Notes under the pieces: model-generated
The model's input: the letters and a program-made list of their open reading frames with translations, nothing else
Told to the model about the DNA's origin: nothing
Databases searched by the model: none
Assembly: GCF_017875835.1 (NCBI RefSeq)
Contig: NZ_JAGING010000001.1
Coordinates: 1,116,001 to 1,180,000 of the forward strand
DNA from: Psychrobacter sp. PL19
Lineage (GTDB): Bacteria; Pseudomonadota; Gammaproteobacteria; Pseudomonadales; Moraxellaceae
Length of the DNA stretch: 64,000 nucleotides
Direction: 5' to 3'
Shown here: one piece after another, positions 1 to 9,081 of the stretch
Position numbering within the stretch: position 1 is the first letter of the stretch
Layout: every line of letters starts with the position of its first letter
Translations under genes and position numbers: made by a program

Positions 1-1140
1 TCTGCATTAAGTGCGGGATTATTGATCAGCTGTGTTAAACCTGCTGATGACAATAAAGCGCTTGATAGTGACGGTCAAAAAGTAGTGCAAGAGTCTACAG
101 CGACCAGTGCTACTAACAACACAACGGCTAATAAAAGTATCAATGAAAGTGCTAATGCCGACCCAATTGTTCCAGTAGTTATTAGCCCTGCGACTGCAGA
201 AACTTATCTGACTCACGTTGCCGATAATATTATCATTCCAGCTTATACGGATGCCACAAAGCAAAGTGCTCTGCTACACAGTCTGGCACAACAGCATTGT
301 CAGAAAGTGCCAGTCGGCGGTGATGAGTTACAAGTACTACGTGATCAGTGGTTAGTTTTAGCTCAAGCATGGTCAAGTGCGGAGATGATCAATTTTGGTC
401 CAGCGACCGCCAGCATGAGTGATTTATATATAAACTATTATCCTGATGAGCGCGGTCTGGTGCATAGCGGCGTCGCTGAACTCATCGCTGCCAATCCCAC
501 ATTGACGCCTAAGCAACTTGCCAACCAAAGCGCTATTGTTCAAGGTATACCCGGCTTAGAAGAAGCACTATATGCTAATGATAGTCTAGACACTGGTCAG
601 TGTGCCTATGTTATTAGCGCCAGTAGCGCATTAAGCACGCGCTTAAAAGATATTGAAAAAAACTGGCAAGAGAATGCGACAGATTTATTGGCGATTGATA
701 AAACTGCAGATAGCGATCAAGGATTGAACCAATGGTTTAACTCTCTGCTGTCATTGATTGAGAATATGAAATCTATTGCGATAGATCAGCCGCTAGGTCT
801 GACAGGCAAAGCGAAAGGTCATTTGCCAGCAGCAACTGCGGGTCAAAGTCGCGTCATTATCAATGCTAAATTAGCCACCTTAAATAAAGCCCTGACAGAT
901 CCGGTACTAACGGCCATGCTTGCTAGTAATAATAACAGTGAAATTGGTGATAATCTATCGACGGTACTTGCCGAAACCACAACCTTGCTAGCACAGATGC
1001 CAGAAGATTTAGCAACCGCAGACAAGGCAACACAGCAAGCGTTATATGATCATCTAACGACCGTCACGCGCCTACTTAAACGCCAGCTAATTCCGACATT
1101 AGGTATTCGTGTGGGCTTTAACAGTACTGATGGCGATTAA
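1..1140 (+). CDS. Imelysin-family lipoprotein (5' end outside window)
   Basis: The reading frame is open from base 1, so the true start lies upstream. The first visible residues (SALSAGLLISC) look like the end of a lipoprotein signal peptide with an L-I-S-C lipobox, so the mature protein would be tethered by the Cys at about base 31. The remaining 370 residues are mostly helical and match the general pattern of imelysin/peptidase M75 proteins, which are iron-regulated envelope proteins. The downstream DUF1513 gene supports this, since imelysin and DUF1513 genes are commonly paired in proteobacterial iron-related loci. Any peptidase activity is uncertain, and no clear metal-binding HxxE motif is visible in this part. 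Family confidence is fair; function is inferred. Confidence 0.7.
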   Translation, partial: SALSAGLLISCVKPADDNKALDSDGQKVVQESTATSATNNTTANKSINESANADPIVPVVISPATAETYLTHVADNIIIPAYTDATKQSALLHSLAQQHCQKVPVGGDELQVLRDQWLVLAQAWSSAEMINFGPATASMSDLYINYYPDERGLVHSGVAELIAANPTLTPKQLANQSAIVQGIPGLEEALYANDSLDTGQCAYVISASSALSTRLKDIEKNWQENATDLLAIDKTADSDQGLNQWFNSLLSLIENMKSIAIDQPLGLTGKAKGHLPAATAGQSRVIINAKLATLNKALTDPVLTAMLASNNNSEIGDNLSTVLAETTTLLAQMPEDLATADKATQQALYDHLTTVTRLLKRQLIPTLGIRVGFNSTDGD

Positions 1141-1217
1141 ATAGCTGACATTGAATGACTGATTGTTAAGCGATCGACAAGCAGATAAAAGCTATAGCAA
1201 CTAAGGGTCTTAACACT

Positions 1218-2942
1218 ATGGATAAGCGTACTACAGGTAAACCTACTACCTATGAGCTGCTGACCGCTTCAGCACTAACTGCGCTTGGTACCACTCTAGG
1301 AACTCTGCTAGGAACTCTGATAGGCACCACAACCCTAGTTGGGCTACATCATCGATATCGTAAGCAGCAGCAACCAGATGCGCGTTTGCAAGATTATTTG
1401 ACTGGGTTGCGTAAGGTACCTTCTGCTATAAATTTTCAGCTGCATGATTTATCGCGTTCTGAGCATCTTGACCGCTTAAAGTATGTTTGTCAGCAAGCTG
1501 TACAGGCTTATCAAAGCTATCCGAATGGTGGTCATTCTAACAAAAGCTATCCTAGCTATGACAACGATAAAACTGATCCCGACGAGGCTACAGCTAAGCT
1601 AGCCCTACACACTACTACCATGCTGGCAGGTTCTGTATGTTGGGTCAGTGGGGTGGCATCCATGCCGCAAGCGGCTGCGACTACAGATGATAGCGATAAT
1701 GGTTTTGGTGTGGTCGGTATCGATGCCGATCGTCAGATTGTCTGGCAGACGACTATGCCAGAGCGCGTTCATGATATTGTCGTGCAGCCCGATGTTGAGG
1801 ATACTAGTGATCAGGTCAGTAATGGTAATAAGAAGGCTGCTTGCCGCGATGTCGTGGTCATGGGTCGACGCCCTAGCGAAGGGTTTTGGGTATTAGATAC
1901 GGCTACAGGACAAGTAAAGCATGCTATCAAATCAGCTGTTGATAGACATTTTTATGGTCATGCCTGCTATAGCCTAGACGGTCAATTACTCTATGTGACC
2001 GAAAATGATACCGTAAGTTTAGCGGGTAAAATTGGTATCTACGATGCCAGTTGTGACTATCAAAAAGTCGCTGAATTTGACTCGCATGGTATTGGGCCAC
2101 ATGAGCTCATTATGCACCCTGATGGTGAGACATTAATTATTGCTAATGGTGGTATTAAGACTGAACGAGCCTCACGCGAGGAGTTGAACTTAGATACTAT
2201 GCATCCCTCATTGGTTTATATTAACCGCCAAGATGGCCAGCTGGTTGAACAAGTTTTTCCTGAGCACAATCAAATGAGCGTGCGTCATCTAGCTGTGCAT
2301 AACGACGGAACAGTAATGGTTGGCATTCAGTTCCAGGGCGAAAAGCATATTAATGTCCCTTTAGTACTGACTCATAAGCGTGGTGACTCTGAGTTTAGTC
2401 CTCTAATCATGCCAGACAATCAATGGCAACGCTTCCATCAGTATATTGCTAGCGTGGTCGTTGATAGCCAACACAACTTACTGTGTGTGACCACACCGTT
2501 TGGGGGCTGTGCGGCTGTCTATGACTTAAGTACCCGCAAGCTTATTAGCGATGTGAATCTACCGGACTGTGCAGGGGCGTCTGTGTTACGCAGCAGTGAG
2601 AGTTATAATGTTCAAGCCAATCACAATAAAGCCAATCGCAATAAAAATAGTGATCCTAAAAACACGGATTTTAAAGCTAATAATCTCAAAATGAATGACT
2701 TTGACTTTGGCAACATTGAAACCGATGAAAATATAGATAGTGGTAAGCAAGCTGGTTTTATTATTAGTGATGGCCTAGGTCAATTGACTGCTTTGCAAGT
2801 GACGGGATCAAATGCAATTGGCTTAAATGCAATTGGCTTAAAGACAGCTGCTGTAGATAGCGAACAACAGTCAAATCAGCGCGTGACCAAAGACAGCAAG
2901 CTACATATGATGTCCTTTGATAATCACTTGCAAGCGCTATAG
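1218..2942 (+). CDS. DUF1513 family protein
   Basis: A 574-residue protein with a hydrophobic N-terminal segment (about residues 15-42) that could be a signal anchor, followed by a probable beta-propeller-like DUF1513 domain. Recognisable stretches include GHACYSLDGQLLYVTEND, SHGIGPHELIMHPDGETL and the following ANGGI, which are typical of the family. It starts 77 bp after the imelysin gene on the same strand and is probably co-transcribed with it. It is much longer than the usual roughly 360 residues. The extra length comes from Asn/Asp/Lys-rich spacers near residues 95-125, 195-210 and 460-510. The biochemical role of DUF1513 is unknown; an iron-linked envelope role is inferred from the pairing. 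Confidence 0.8.
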   Translation: MDKRTTGKPTTYELLTASALTALGTTLGTLLGTLIGTTTLVGLHHRYRKQQQPDARLQDYLTGLRKVPSAINFQLHDLSRSEHLDRLKYVCQQAVQAYQSYPNGGHSNKSYPSYDNDKTDPDEATAKLALHTTTMLAGSVCWVSGVASMPQAAATTDDSDNGFGVVGIDADRQIVWQTTMPERVHDIVVQPDVEDTSDQVSNGNKKAACRDVVVMGRRPSEGFWVLDTATGQVKHAIKSAVDRHFYGHACYSLDGQLLYVTENDTVSLAGKIGIYDASCDYQKVAEFDSHGIGPHELIMHPDGETLIIANGGIKTERASREELNLDTMHPSLVYINRQDGQLVEQVFPEHNQMSVRHLAVHNDGTVMVGIQFQGEKHINVPLVLTHKRGDSEFSPLIMPDNQWQRFHQYIASVVVDSQHNLLCVTTPFGGCAAVYDLSTRKLISDVNLPDCAGASVLRSSESYNVQANHNKANRNKNSDPKNTDFKANNLKMNDFDFGNIETDENIDSGKQAGFIISDGLGQLTALQVTGSNAIGLNAIGLKTAAVDSEQQSNQRVTKDSKLHMMSFDNHLQAL

Positions 2943-2975
2943 TGAGAGTGTAATGATAAAGGTTGCGAATAATCT

Positions 2976-3674
2976 ATGGAACCCTTGAGCCTGCCACAAA
3001 AGTACGTTCATCCTTTATTGGACAGTGCTGTGCACTGTTTGGCTCAAGCCGGCATCACCCTACAGGTTACCCCAAAGCGGGTTAAAAATATCAATTTTCG
3101 TCTCAAGCCTTATCAATTAAGGGTATCAGTACCACTATCTATCAATGCGCTCCAAGTCGCGCAAGCCGTTGCTAGGCGTGTGTCATGGGCATTAGCATGT
3201 CACGAACAAGTTTTAGAGCAGCATAAGCGCAGACAGAAACACGGACAGCTGCCATCAGCTGATCCATCAACAGCCTCTACTGCCATCATGCTATGGGGTG
3301 AGTCGCAACCTTTTATGCTTAATGACCATGAAAAAACTGCCTATTATCGACAGCAATTATCCATCGTTATGCCTGAGCTATTTGATAAATGGCAACCGAT
3401 TGTTGGTGCTGAAGCTCGCGAAATACGGATCAAAAAAATGCACACGCGCTGGGGCAGTTGTAATACGCGCGCTGGTCGTATATGGCTGTCCGTTCACCTT
3501 CCTGCTTATCCTATAGAGTGTACAGAATATGTGATTGTTCATGAGTTATGTCATTTACATCATGCCAACCATAGCCGCGCATTTTGGCAAACAGTAGCGA
3601 CGGCGATGCCAGAATATAAGAAATGGCACGATATGCTGGCAGGAAAATCAGGAGTAATCGATAACACGGCCTAG
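2976..3674 (+). CDS. YgjP-like (DUF45) zinc metallopeptidase
   Basis: A 232-residue protein whose C-terminal third carries the zincin motif HELCH, followed by LHHANHSRAFW, which supplies a further His ligand. Just upstream is the family-typical RWGSC segment. These are signatures of the YgjP/DUF45 M48-like metallopeptidase family, which is cytoplasmic and of uncertain substrate. No signal peptide is seen. The gene starts 33 bp after the DUF1513 stop and may be read through from it. The ATG at 2976 has no close Shine-Dalgarno sequence; an AAAGG lies about 15 bp upstream. Confidence 0.85.
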   Translation: MEPLSLPQKYVHPLLDSAVHCLAQAGITLQVTPKRVKNINFRLKPYQLRVSVPLSINALQVAQAVARRVSWALACHEQVLEQHKRRQKHGQLPSADPSTASTAIMLWGESQPFMLNDHEKTAYYRQQLSIVMPELFDKWQPIVGAEAREIRIKKMHTRWGSCNTRAGRIWLSVHLPAYPIECTEYVIVHELCHLHHANHSRAFWQTVATAMPEYKKWHDMLAGKSGVIDNTA

Positions 3675-3852
3675 ACTGATTTTAGGTTTGGTTGGATAAA
3701 TTAAAGCGATTTTAGATTAAATTAATTATAACGATACAAATCGTATCAAAAATACTGATATTATAGATAATATTGCTAGGTGCAAGGCTTAAACGATCCA
3801 GTCGAATATAATGGTAATCTAAGGGATCGATAATATAAGGGACGAATAGTGT

Positions 3853-4455
3853 ATGGATAATGTCAATCAAGCTGATTTTTGGCAACAGCGTTATGAGCAG
3901 GACAGCATTGGCTGGGATATGGGTGAAATATCACCACCGCTTAAGGCTTATATTGACCAGCTACCCGAGTCGGCTAAGGATCAGGCCATTCTAGTGGCTG
4001 GAGCCGGCAATGCCTATGAGGTCGGCTACTTACATGAGCAAGGCTTCACCAACGTGACGTTAGTTGATTTTGCCCTTGCGCCGATTAAAGCCTTTGCTGA
4101 GCGTTATCCCAGCTTTCTGGCCGAATATCTAGTTTGTGCAGACTTTTTTGATTTATCACCGAGCCATTATCAGTTTGATTGGGTACTTGAGCAGACCTTT
4201 TTTTGTGCGATAGATCCTATACGCCGTGATGATTATGTACAGCAAATGGTTGCGCTACTGAAGCCTAAAGGTAAACTAACAGGTCTATTATTTGATAAGA
4301 ATTTTGGCCGCGATCAGCCACCGTTTGGCGGTAGTGCCAATGAGTACCGTCAGCGTTTTGTTCCTTACTTTGATATTGAGATAATGGAGCCTTGCTATAA
4401 TTCGTATCCCGCACGGCAGGGCAGTGAGTTGTTTATCAAGCTACTGGTAAAATAA
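3853..4455 (+). CDS. TPMT-like SAM-dependent methyltransferase
   Basis: A 200-residue class I methyltransferase. The N-terminal FWQQRYEQDSIGWDMGE segment, the SAM-binding loop VAGAGNAYEV (about residues 48-57), VTLVDFA (motif II) and the LEQTFFCAIDP segment are the pattern of the thiopurine S-methyltransferase (TPMT) superfamily. Bacterial members methylate thiols, selenium or tellurium compounds, or halide and thiocyanate ions; the substrate cannot be read from sequence. It stands alone, 178 bp after the YgjP-like gene. The start site has only a weak GGGACGA-like ribosome site upstream. Confidence 0.85.
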   Translation: MDNVNQADFWQQRYEQDSIGWDMGEISPPLKAYIDQLPESAKDQAILVAGAGNAYEVGYLHEQGFTNVTLVDFALAPIKAFAERYPSFLAEYLVCADFFDLSPSHYQFDWVLEQTFFCAIDPIRRDDYVQQMVALLKPKGKLTGLLFDKNFGRDQPPFGGSANEYRQRFVPYFDIEIMEPCYNSYPARQGSELFIKLLVK

Positions 4456-4757
4456 GCGCAAAGATTGGATATTTTTTCGTGCTTACGACTCCAGACCAGC
4501 GGGGTAAGCGCTTAGCAAACACTAATTATAATTAATCAGCTGGCAAGGTATCTAGTGCTTATAGATGTCTTACCTCAAGACGTCCTAGCTATAGCTATCA
4601 AATACTGCATCGAGACCTGGTATTTGATAGCTCAGCAACAGTGTGATGCGTATATTATCGTCGCATAGCTTACTTGTACTATCCGCTAGCATGCTACATT
4701 TTTTACCTGATAGTCTTATTAGCTGCTACTTATCATCAGTAAGTCATAACTAACACG
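4456..4757. other. Intergenic region with a long hairpin
   Basis: No gene is visible in these 302 bp between convergent genes. The notable structure is a perfect 13-bp inverted repeat at 4593-4605 and 4620-4632 (AGCTATCAAATAC and its complement) with a 14-base loop. It lacks a following T-run, so it is not a classical intrinsic terminator, although it lies where both flanking transcripts end. Confidence 0.6.
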
Positions 4758-5666
4758 CTAGTCTTGATTGGCATTCTTTTCAAGAGCCTTCTTGAATACA
4801 TCACCGAGCAAGTTGACATCATCGACCCGAGCATAATTTAGACGGGTAACAAAAGCGATATGACGATGTGGCCCTTTCTCTGCCAGTGGTACGGCAACAG
4901 CATTTTGGTTTTGTAGGTGTAATTGATTCAAGGCCATTTCTGGCACTAACGTCGTACCCATATTAGCCAGAGCCATTTGGATTAAGGTATTCAAACTGGC
5001 ATCAGAAAAGCTTGATTTCATCTGTTCACGATCAAAATGACAGACCGATAGCGTCTGATCAGTTAGACAGTGACCTTCACCAAGTAACATCAAATTGGCT
5101 GTTGCCAGCTCGTCAGAATTAATGGCTTCAAGCTTGGCATGGTCATCGTCTTTTGGGAATACTGCAAAGAAGTCCTCGCTCCAAAACTCAAAGCTATGCA
5201 GTCCATCTACGGCATAGGGTAGAGCAATAATAGCGGTATCGATATGACCATAACGTACTTGTTCGAGTAGACGCTCAGTTTGCTGCTCAACGATAGTCAT
5301 GCGAAATTCGGGATGGTGGGCTCGAAGTGCAGGCAGTACCTTTGGCAGTAAGTAAGGGGCAATAGTCGGAATGATACCGACAGTCATCGGGTAAGCAAGT
5401 GGCGTTTGATGACTGTGAGCACGCGTAGTCAAGTCATTGATTTCAGAGAATACTCGCTGCGCCCGCGTTAGAATATCTTGTCCAATAGGCGTAATCAGTA
5501 CTTGCTTGTTATTGCGCTCAAAAATCTGGGTATCGAGCTGCTTCTCTAATTCTGCTATTCCCAAACTAAGGGCTGACTGTGAAATATTACAGTCTTCAGC
5601 AGCACGTTTAAAGTGACGGTGTTTGGCAACGGCTAAGGCAAATTCAAGTTGGCGTAAAGTAATCAT
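4758..5666 (-). CDS. oxyR: Hydrogen-peroxide-sensing LysR regulator OxyR
   Basis: A 302-residue LysR-type regulator. The N-terminal winged helix-turn-helix (about residues 1-60, with RQLEFALAVAKHRHFKRAAE and SQSALSLGIAELEKQL) precedes an effector domain. That domain carries the two redox cysteines in GHCLTDQTLSVC, equivalent to Cys199 and Cys208 of E. coli OxyR, which form a disulfide on peroxide exposure. The gene is divergent from ahpC with a 266-bp shared control region, a classic arrangement in which OxyR activates peroxiredoxin transcription and represses itself. Length and cysteines make the assignment strong. Confidence 0.95.
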   Translation of the reverse strand: MITLRQLEFALAVAKHRHFKRAAEDCNISQSALSLGIAELEKQLDTQIFERNNKQVLITPIGQDILTRAQRVFSEINDLTTRAHSHQTPLAYPMTVGIIPTIAPYLLPKVLPALRAHHPEFRMTIVEQQTERLLEQVRYGHIDTAIIALPYAVDGLHSFEFWSEDFFAVFPKDDDHAKLEAINSDELATANLMLLGEGHCLTDQTLSVCHFDREQMKSSFSDASLNTLIQMALANMGTTLVPEMALNQLHLQNQNAVAVPLAEKGPHRHIAFVTRLNYARVDDVNLLGDVFKKALEKNANQD

Positions 5667-5825
5667 AAAGGTTCTCTTTTAATCGGCTTTCAATACAGTT
5701 TCTATGGTTATCGCTGTCATATACTAGGGCCGTTTACGCCCAGTTATATACTGAAAAACAGTAGATAGAATAGTTTAACAAGTTTAATAAAACAAAACAT
5801 CAAATTAAAAACTTTTAACTGGATT

Positions 5826-5848
5826 AACTATAGAATTCACGTATAGTT
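5826..5848. promoter_or_regulatory. Candidate OxyR operator between oxyR and ahpC
   Basis: A dyad AACTAT-N11-ATAGTT lies about 85 bp before the ahpC start. Its ATAG/CTAT half-sites resemble those of OxyR boxes, but the spacing is not the textbook ATAG-N7-CTAT arrangement, so this is only a candidate. Confidence 0.35.
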
Positions 5849-5932
5849 TACAAGGTATTGCAGCTAGCTAAAGACTCAATCAAAGCAGCTATCTCGATAA
5901 TTACTCATTAATTTAAAATAAAGGAGCCAACC

Positions 5933-6499
5933 ATGGCGTCTATTATCAATCAAGAAATCCCAGAATTTTCAGCAGAAGCATACGTAAATGGTGAGTTCAA
6001 AACCATTACTTCAGAAGACGTAAAAGGTAGCTGGGCTATCTTCCTATTTTATCCAGCCGATTTTACTTTTGTTTGCCCAACTGAGTTAGAAGACATGGCC
6101 GCTTATTATGATGAGCTTAAAGGTCTAGGGGTAGAAGTATATTCAGTTTCTACTGACACGCATTTCACTCATAAAGCATGGCATGATTCTTCAGAAGCTA
6201 TTGGTAAAGTACAATATCCAATGATTGGCGATCCTACTGGTAAAATCACCCGTGGTTTTAATGTCATGATTGAAGAAGCTGGTTTAGCAGAGCGCGGTAC
6301 TTTCTTAGTCGATCCTGAAGGTTTGGTTCAAGTTGCCGAGATTCATGCTGGTGGTATTGGCCGTAGTGCAAAAGATATGGTTCGTAAAACAAAAGCGGCA
6401 CAATATGTACGTGATAACGATGGCGAAGTTTGCCCAGCAGCTTGGGAAGCCGGTCAAGCGACTCTAAAACCAAGCCTTGATCTTGTTGGTAAAATCTAA
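5933..6499 (+). CDS. ahpC: Alkyl hydroperoxide reductase subunit C (peroxiredoxin)
   Basis: A 188-residue typical 2-Cys peroxiredoxin of the AhpC/Prx1 type. The peroxidatic Cys lies in FTFVCPTE (about residue 47) and the resolving Cys in GEVCPAAW (about residue 166). It reduces H2O2 and organic hydroperoxides and is recycled by AhpF, encoded about 0.9 kb downstream. An AAGGAG ribosome site precedes the ATG at good spacing, and a strong terminator follows at 6561-6593. Control by the divergent oxyR is likely. Confidence 0.97.
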   Translation: MASIINQEIPEFSAEAYVNGEFKTITSEDVKGSWAIFLFYPADFTFVCPTELEDMAAYYDELKGLGVEVYSVSTDTHFTHKAWHDSSEAIGKVQYPMIGDPTGKITRGFNVMIEEAGLAERGTFLVDPEGLVQVAEIHAGGIGRSAKDMVRKTKAAQYVRDNDGEVCPAAWEAGQATLKPSLDLVGKI

Positions 6500-6560
6500 G
6501 TTATTTTTTTATAAGTACACAATTTATGAGGTTTAAGTTTAACTAAACGCCATAAATAAA

Positions 6561-6593
6561 GACCCCATCAGCCAATGTTGATGGGGTCTTTTT
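6561..6593 (+). terminator. Intrinsic terminator of ahpC
   Basis: A perfect 10-bp stem (GACCCCATCA with TGATGGGGTC) with an 8-base loop, followed by a T-run, 62 bp after the ahpC stop. Confidence 0.9.
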
Positions 6594-6663
6594 ATATTTT
6601 ATGTGTACCAGTATTTATAATACTTGCTTACTACATCAAGTTAAGGGCAAGATTGTAATAAGG

Positions 6664-6912
6664 TTAAGTGCGAGACTGTGTTTTATTCTTATCGATTATT
6701 TTATAAATTTCGTCTTTAAGTTGCAGCTTTCGGCGCTTCATTTGTTCGATTTCTTCATCACGACTGGCATGTTTGACTAGGTCACGTTCGAGCTGATTGA
6801 TTTGCTGATTGAGCTGAGTATGCTCATCAAAAATACTCGCAAAGTGGCTGTCTTGCTGTTTAAGTTCAGCGATAATATCTTTGTTATCTTGCCATGTATC
6901 AGTCTTTCTCAT
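6664..6912 (-). CDS. YdcH-like DUF465 small protein
   Basis: An 82-residue, highly charged, all-helical protein. The segment from about residue 20 (HFASIFDEHTQLNQQINQLE) to the C-terminus (RRKLQLKDEIYKII) matches the YdcH/DUF465 pattern of two short helices forming a coiled coil. Function is unknown in the family. It is transcribed opposite to ahpC and ahpF and separates them. An AAGGATGA ribosome site lies just before its ATG. Confidence 0.8.
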   Translation of the reverse strand: MRKTDTWQDNKDIIAELKQQDSHFASIFDEHTQLNQQINQLERDLVKHASRDEEIEQMKRRKLQLKDEIYKIIDKNKTQSRT

Positions 6913-7417
6913 GTTGTCATCCTTGTTATTGAGCGCAAGCTTAGAATAAGCATTGGCGCATGGTGGTTAAGACGGTTTATGATTTTGAGACTTGATGGTT
7001 ATAAGGCTTAGTATTATAAAAATAAGTATTGTAAGAATCAGTATTGTGAGAATCAGTATTATAAGAAGCCAAGATTAATCACTACTTTATAAAGGCAGTT
7101 TATCATTAGAAAAATGGGCTATTAAAGTGATCATCTACCCTCGATTGTAGCGAAATAATGACCTCATGACTACGGCTATAATTTATCATTAAGTTTAAAA
7201 TACAAAACAATTATTAGGATATGATTGGTTTTTTAAAATATAGTATTTGACTTTTTCAGCTTGCTCAAAATGCTGAATCGCATGATAATAGGGCCATTAA
7301 AGATGATTAGTACAGTGCTAACAACACCCTAGTCTTCACCACCACATAATTACTTCTATTTTTTAACTTACAGTCACGTTGCTGATGTTACATATTCAAT
7401 AATAATGAGGAACAAAC
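6913..7417. other. Intergenic region upstream of ahpF with a tandem array
   Basis: No gene is seen in these 505 AT-rich bases. They hold a short tandem array at 7004-7063 and, near 7247-7300, a TTGACT hexamer and a GATAAT hexamer that could belong to an ahpF promoter, though their spacing is larger than ideal. Confidence 0.5.
7004..7063. repeat. 15-bp tandem repeat, four units
   Basis: Four degenerate 15-bp units of the form AGAATCAGTATTGTG lie head to tail. The first two are more diverged and the last two nearly identical. The array sits between the divergently transcribed ydcH-like gene and ahpF. Confidence 0.75.
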
Positions 7418-8998
7418 ATGATAGACCAAGGTTTATTAGATGCTGTTAAAAGCTACAGCGAAAAAATGACTCGTCCAATTACTTTTGTATTAGGTACAGG
7501 CGAGCACAGTAAACGTGCTGAATTGATTGATTTTTTGACTAAGATTGCAGGAACAACCGACAAAATCAATTTTGACGCCGCTGCAAACGATGACAGCCTA
7601 CCAAGTCCAATTAGTTTTGCCGTGCGTAGCCATATTGATGGTGCATTGACTGATACTGGTATCGTGTTTAGCGGTATTCCTGGTGGCCATGAATTTACCT
7701 CGCTAATCTTAGCGATCTTGCAAGCGGGTGGTCATACATTAAAACTTGACGAAGGCATTCAAAAGCTAGTCAAACGTTTTAATGAGCCATTACAGTTCCA
7801 GACCTATATCTCACTATCTTGTCATAGTTGCCCAGAAGTGGTGCAAGCGCTCAACCAGTTTGCGCTATTAAATGACAGTATCAGCAATGAGATGATTGAT
7901 GGCGCACTATTCCAAGAGCAAGTAGATGCCAACAATATCCAAGGTGTGCCCGCGGTATTCTTGAATGGCAAGCCGTTTGCAAATGGTATGATTGATACCG
8001 CTAAATTGATCGGAAAATTGCAAGAGCAGTTCCCTGATTTGTTAGCAGACGGCAGTGCAGACGACGCGGAACAGCTAGAGCAGCAAGATGTGACCATCAT
8101 TGGCGCAGGTCCTGCTGGGATCGCTGCTGCTATCTATACCGCTCGTAAAGGCCTAAAAGTAACCATGGTGGCTGACCGTATTGGTGGACAGGTGAAAGAT
8201 ACCCAAGATATCGAGAACCTAATCTCAGTACCATTGACCACGGGTACTGAATTGACAACCAATTTTGAAAAGCACATGCACGAATACAACATCACCTTAA
8301 AACAGCATGTCAGTGTTAAAGAGATTAGTGAGACTGAAGAAGAAAACTATAGTATTCATTTGAATACTGGTGAAGTGTTTGAAAGTCGTAGTATTATCTT
8401 AGCCACAGGCGCCCAATGGCGTAAGCTTGGGGTCCCAGGCGAAGAAGAGAATATCGGTAAAGGCGTTGCCTACTGCGCGCATTGTGATGGTCCGTTCTTT
8501 AAAGGTAAGGACGTATCAGTCATCGGCGGTGGTAACTCAGGTATCGAAGCCGCCATCGACTTGGCTAACATCGTTAAACATGTGACTGTATTTGAGTTTG
8601 CTGATGATCTCAAAGCCGACCAAGTATTGGTTAATAAAGCCAAAGAAAAAACCAATATCGAGATTATTACTAGTGCAGCGACTAAAGAAATTAAAGCGAC
8701 TAATGACAAGGTAAGCTCTATTATCTATGAAGATCGTCATTCAGGTGAGACTAAAGAACTTGATTTATCAGCAGTATTTATCCAGATTGGTCTGCTACCT
8801 AATACTGACTTTGTCAAAGGTTTCGTCGATATGAACCGCTTTGGTGAGATTGAGATTGATGAGCGTTGCCGTACTGATCGCAAAGGTATCTTTGCTTGTG
8901 GTGATGTGACTACAGTGCCCTTTAAGCAGATCAATATCGCGATGGGCGAAGGTAGTAAGGCCGCATTATCAGCCTTTGATTACCTAGTAATGCAGTAA
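7418..8998 (+). CDS. ahpF: Alkyl hydroperoxide reductase subunit F
   Basis: A 526-residue flavoprotein disulfide reductase that passes electrons from NADH through FAD to AhpC. An N-terminal double thioredoxin-fold domain holds the CHSCPE redox pair (about residues 129-132). It is followed by an FAD-binding GAGPAGIAAA motif (about 228-237), a thioredoxin-reductase-like active site CAHCDGP (about 352-358), an NADH-binding GGGNSG and the C-terminal ACGDVTTVPFKQ FAD segment. Length matches the family. It is not directly adjacent to ahpC but has its own long upstream region. Confidence 0.97.
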   Translation: MIDQGLLDAVKSYSEKMTRPITFVLGTGEHSKRAELIDFLTKIAGTTDKINFDAAANDDSLPSPISFAVRSHIDGALTDTGIVFSGIPGGHEFTSLILAILQAGGHTLKLDEGIQKLVKRFNEPLQFQTYISLSCHSCPEVVQALNQFALLNDSISNEMIDGALFQEQVDANNIQGVPAVFLNGKPFANGMIDTAKLIGKLQEQFPDLLADGSADDAEQLEQQDVTIIGAGPAGIAAAIYTARKGLKVTMVADRIGGQVKDTQDIENLISVPLTTGTELTTNFEKHMHEYNITLKQHVSVKEISETEEENYSIHLNTGEVFESRSIILATGAQWRKLGVPGEEENIGKGVAYCAHCDGPFFKGKDVSVIGGGNSGIEAAIDLANIVKHVTVFEFADDLKADQVLVNKAKEKTNIEIITSAATKEIKATNDKVSSIIYEDRHSGETKELDLSAVFIQIGLLPNTDFVKGFVDMNRFGEIEIDERCRTDRKGIFACGDVTTVPFKQINIAMGEGSKAALSAFDYLVMQ

Positions 8999-9032
8999 AG
9001 ATTATTTAAGCTCAAACAGTCTTAACGTTAAT

Positions 9033-9069
9033 AAAAAAAGCCACTTCAATAATTGAGGTGGCTTTTTTA
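9033..9069. terminator. Bidirectional terminator between ahpF and the BASS transporter
   Basis: The stem GCCACTTCA / TGAGGTGGC with a 5-base loop is flanked by an A-run on one side and a T-run on the other, so it can serve both convergent genes. Confidence 0.9.
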
Positions 9070-9081
9070 CATCTACCATAA

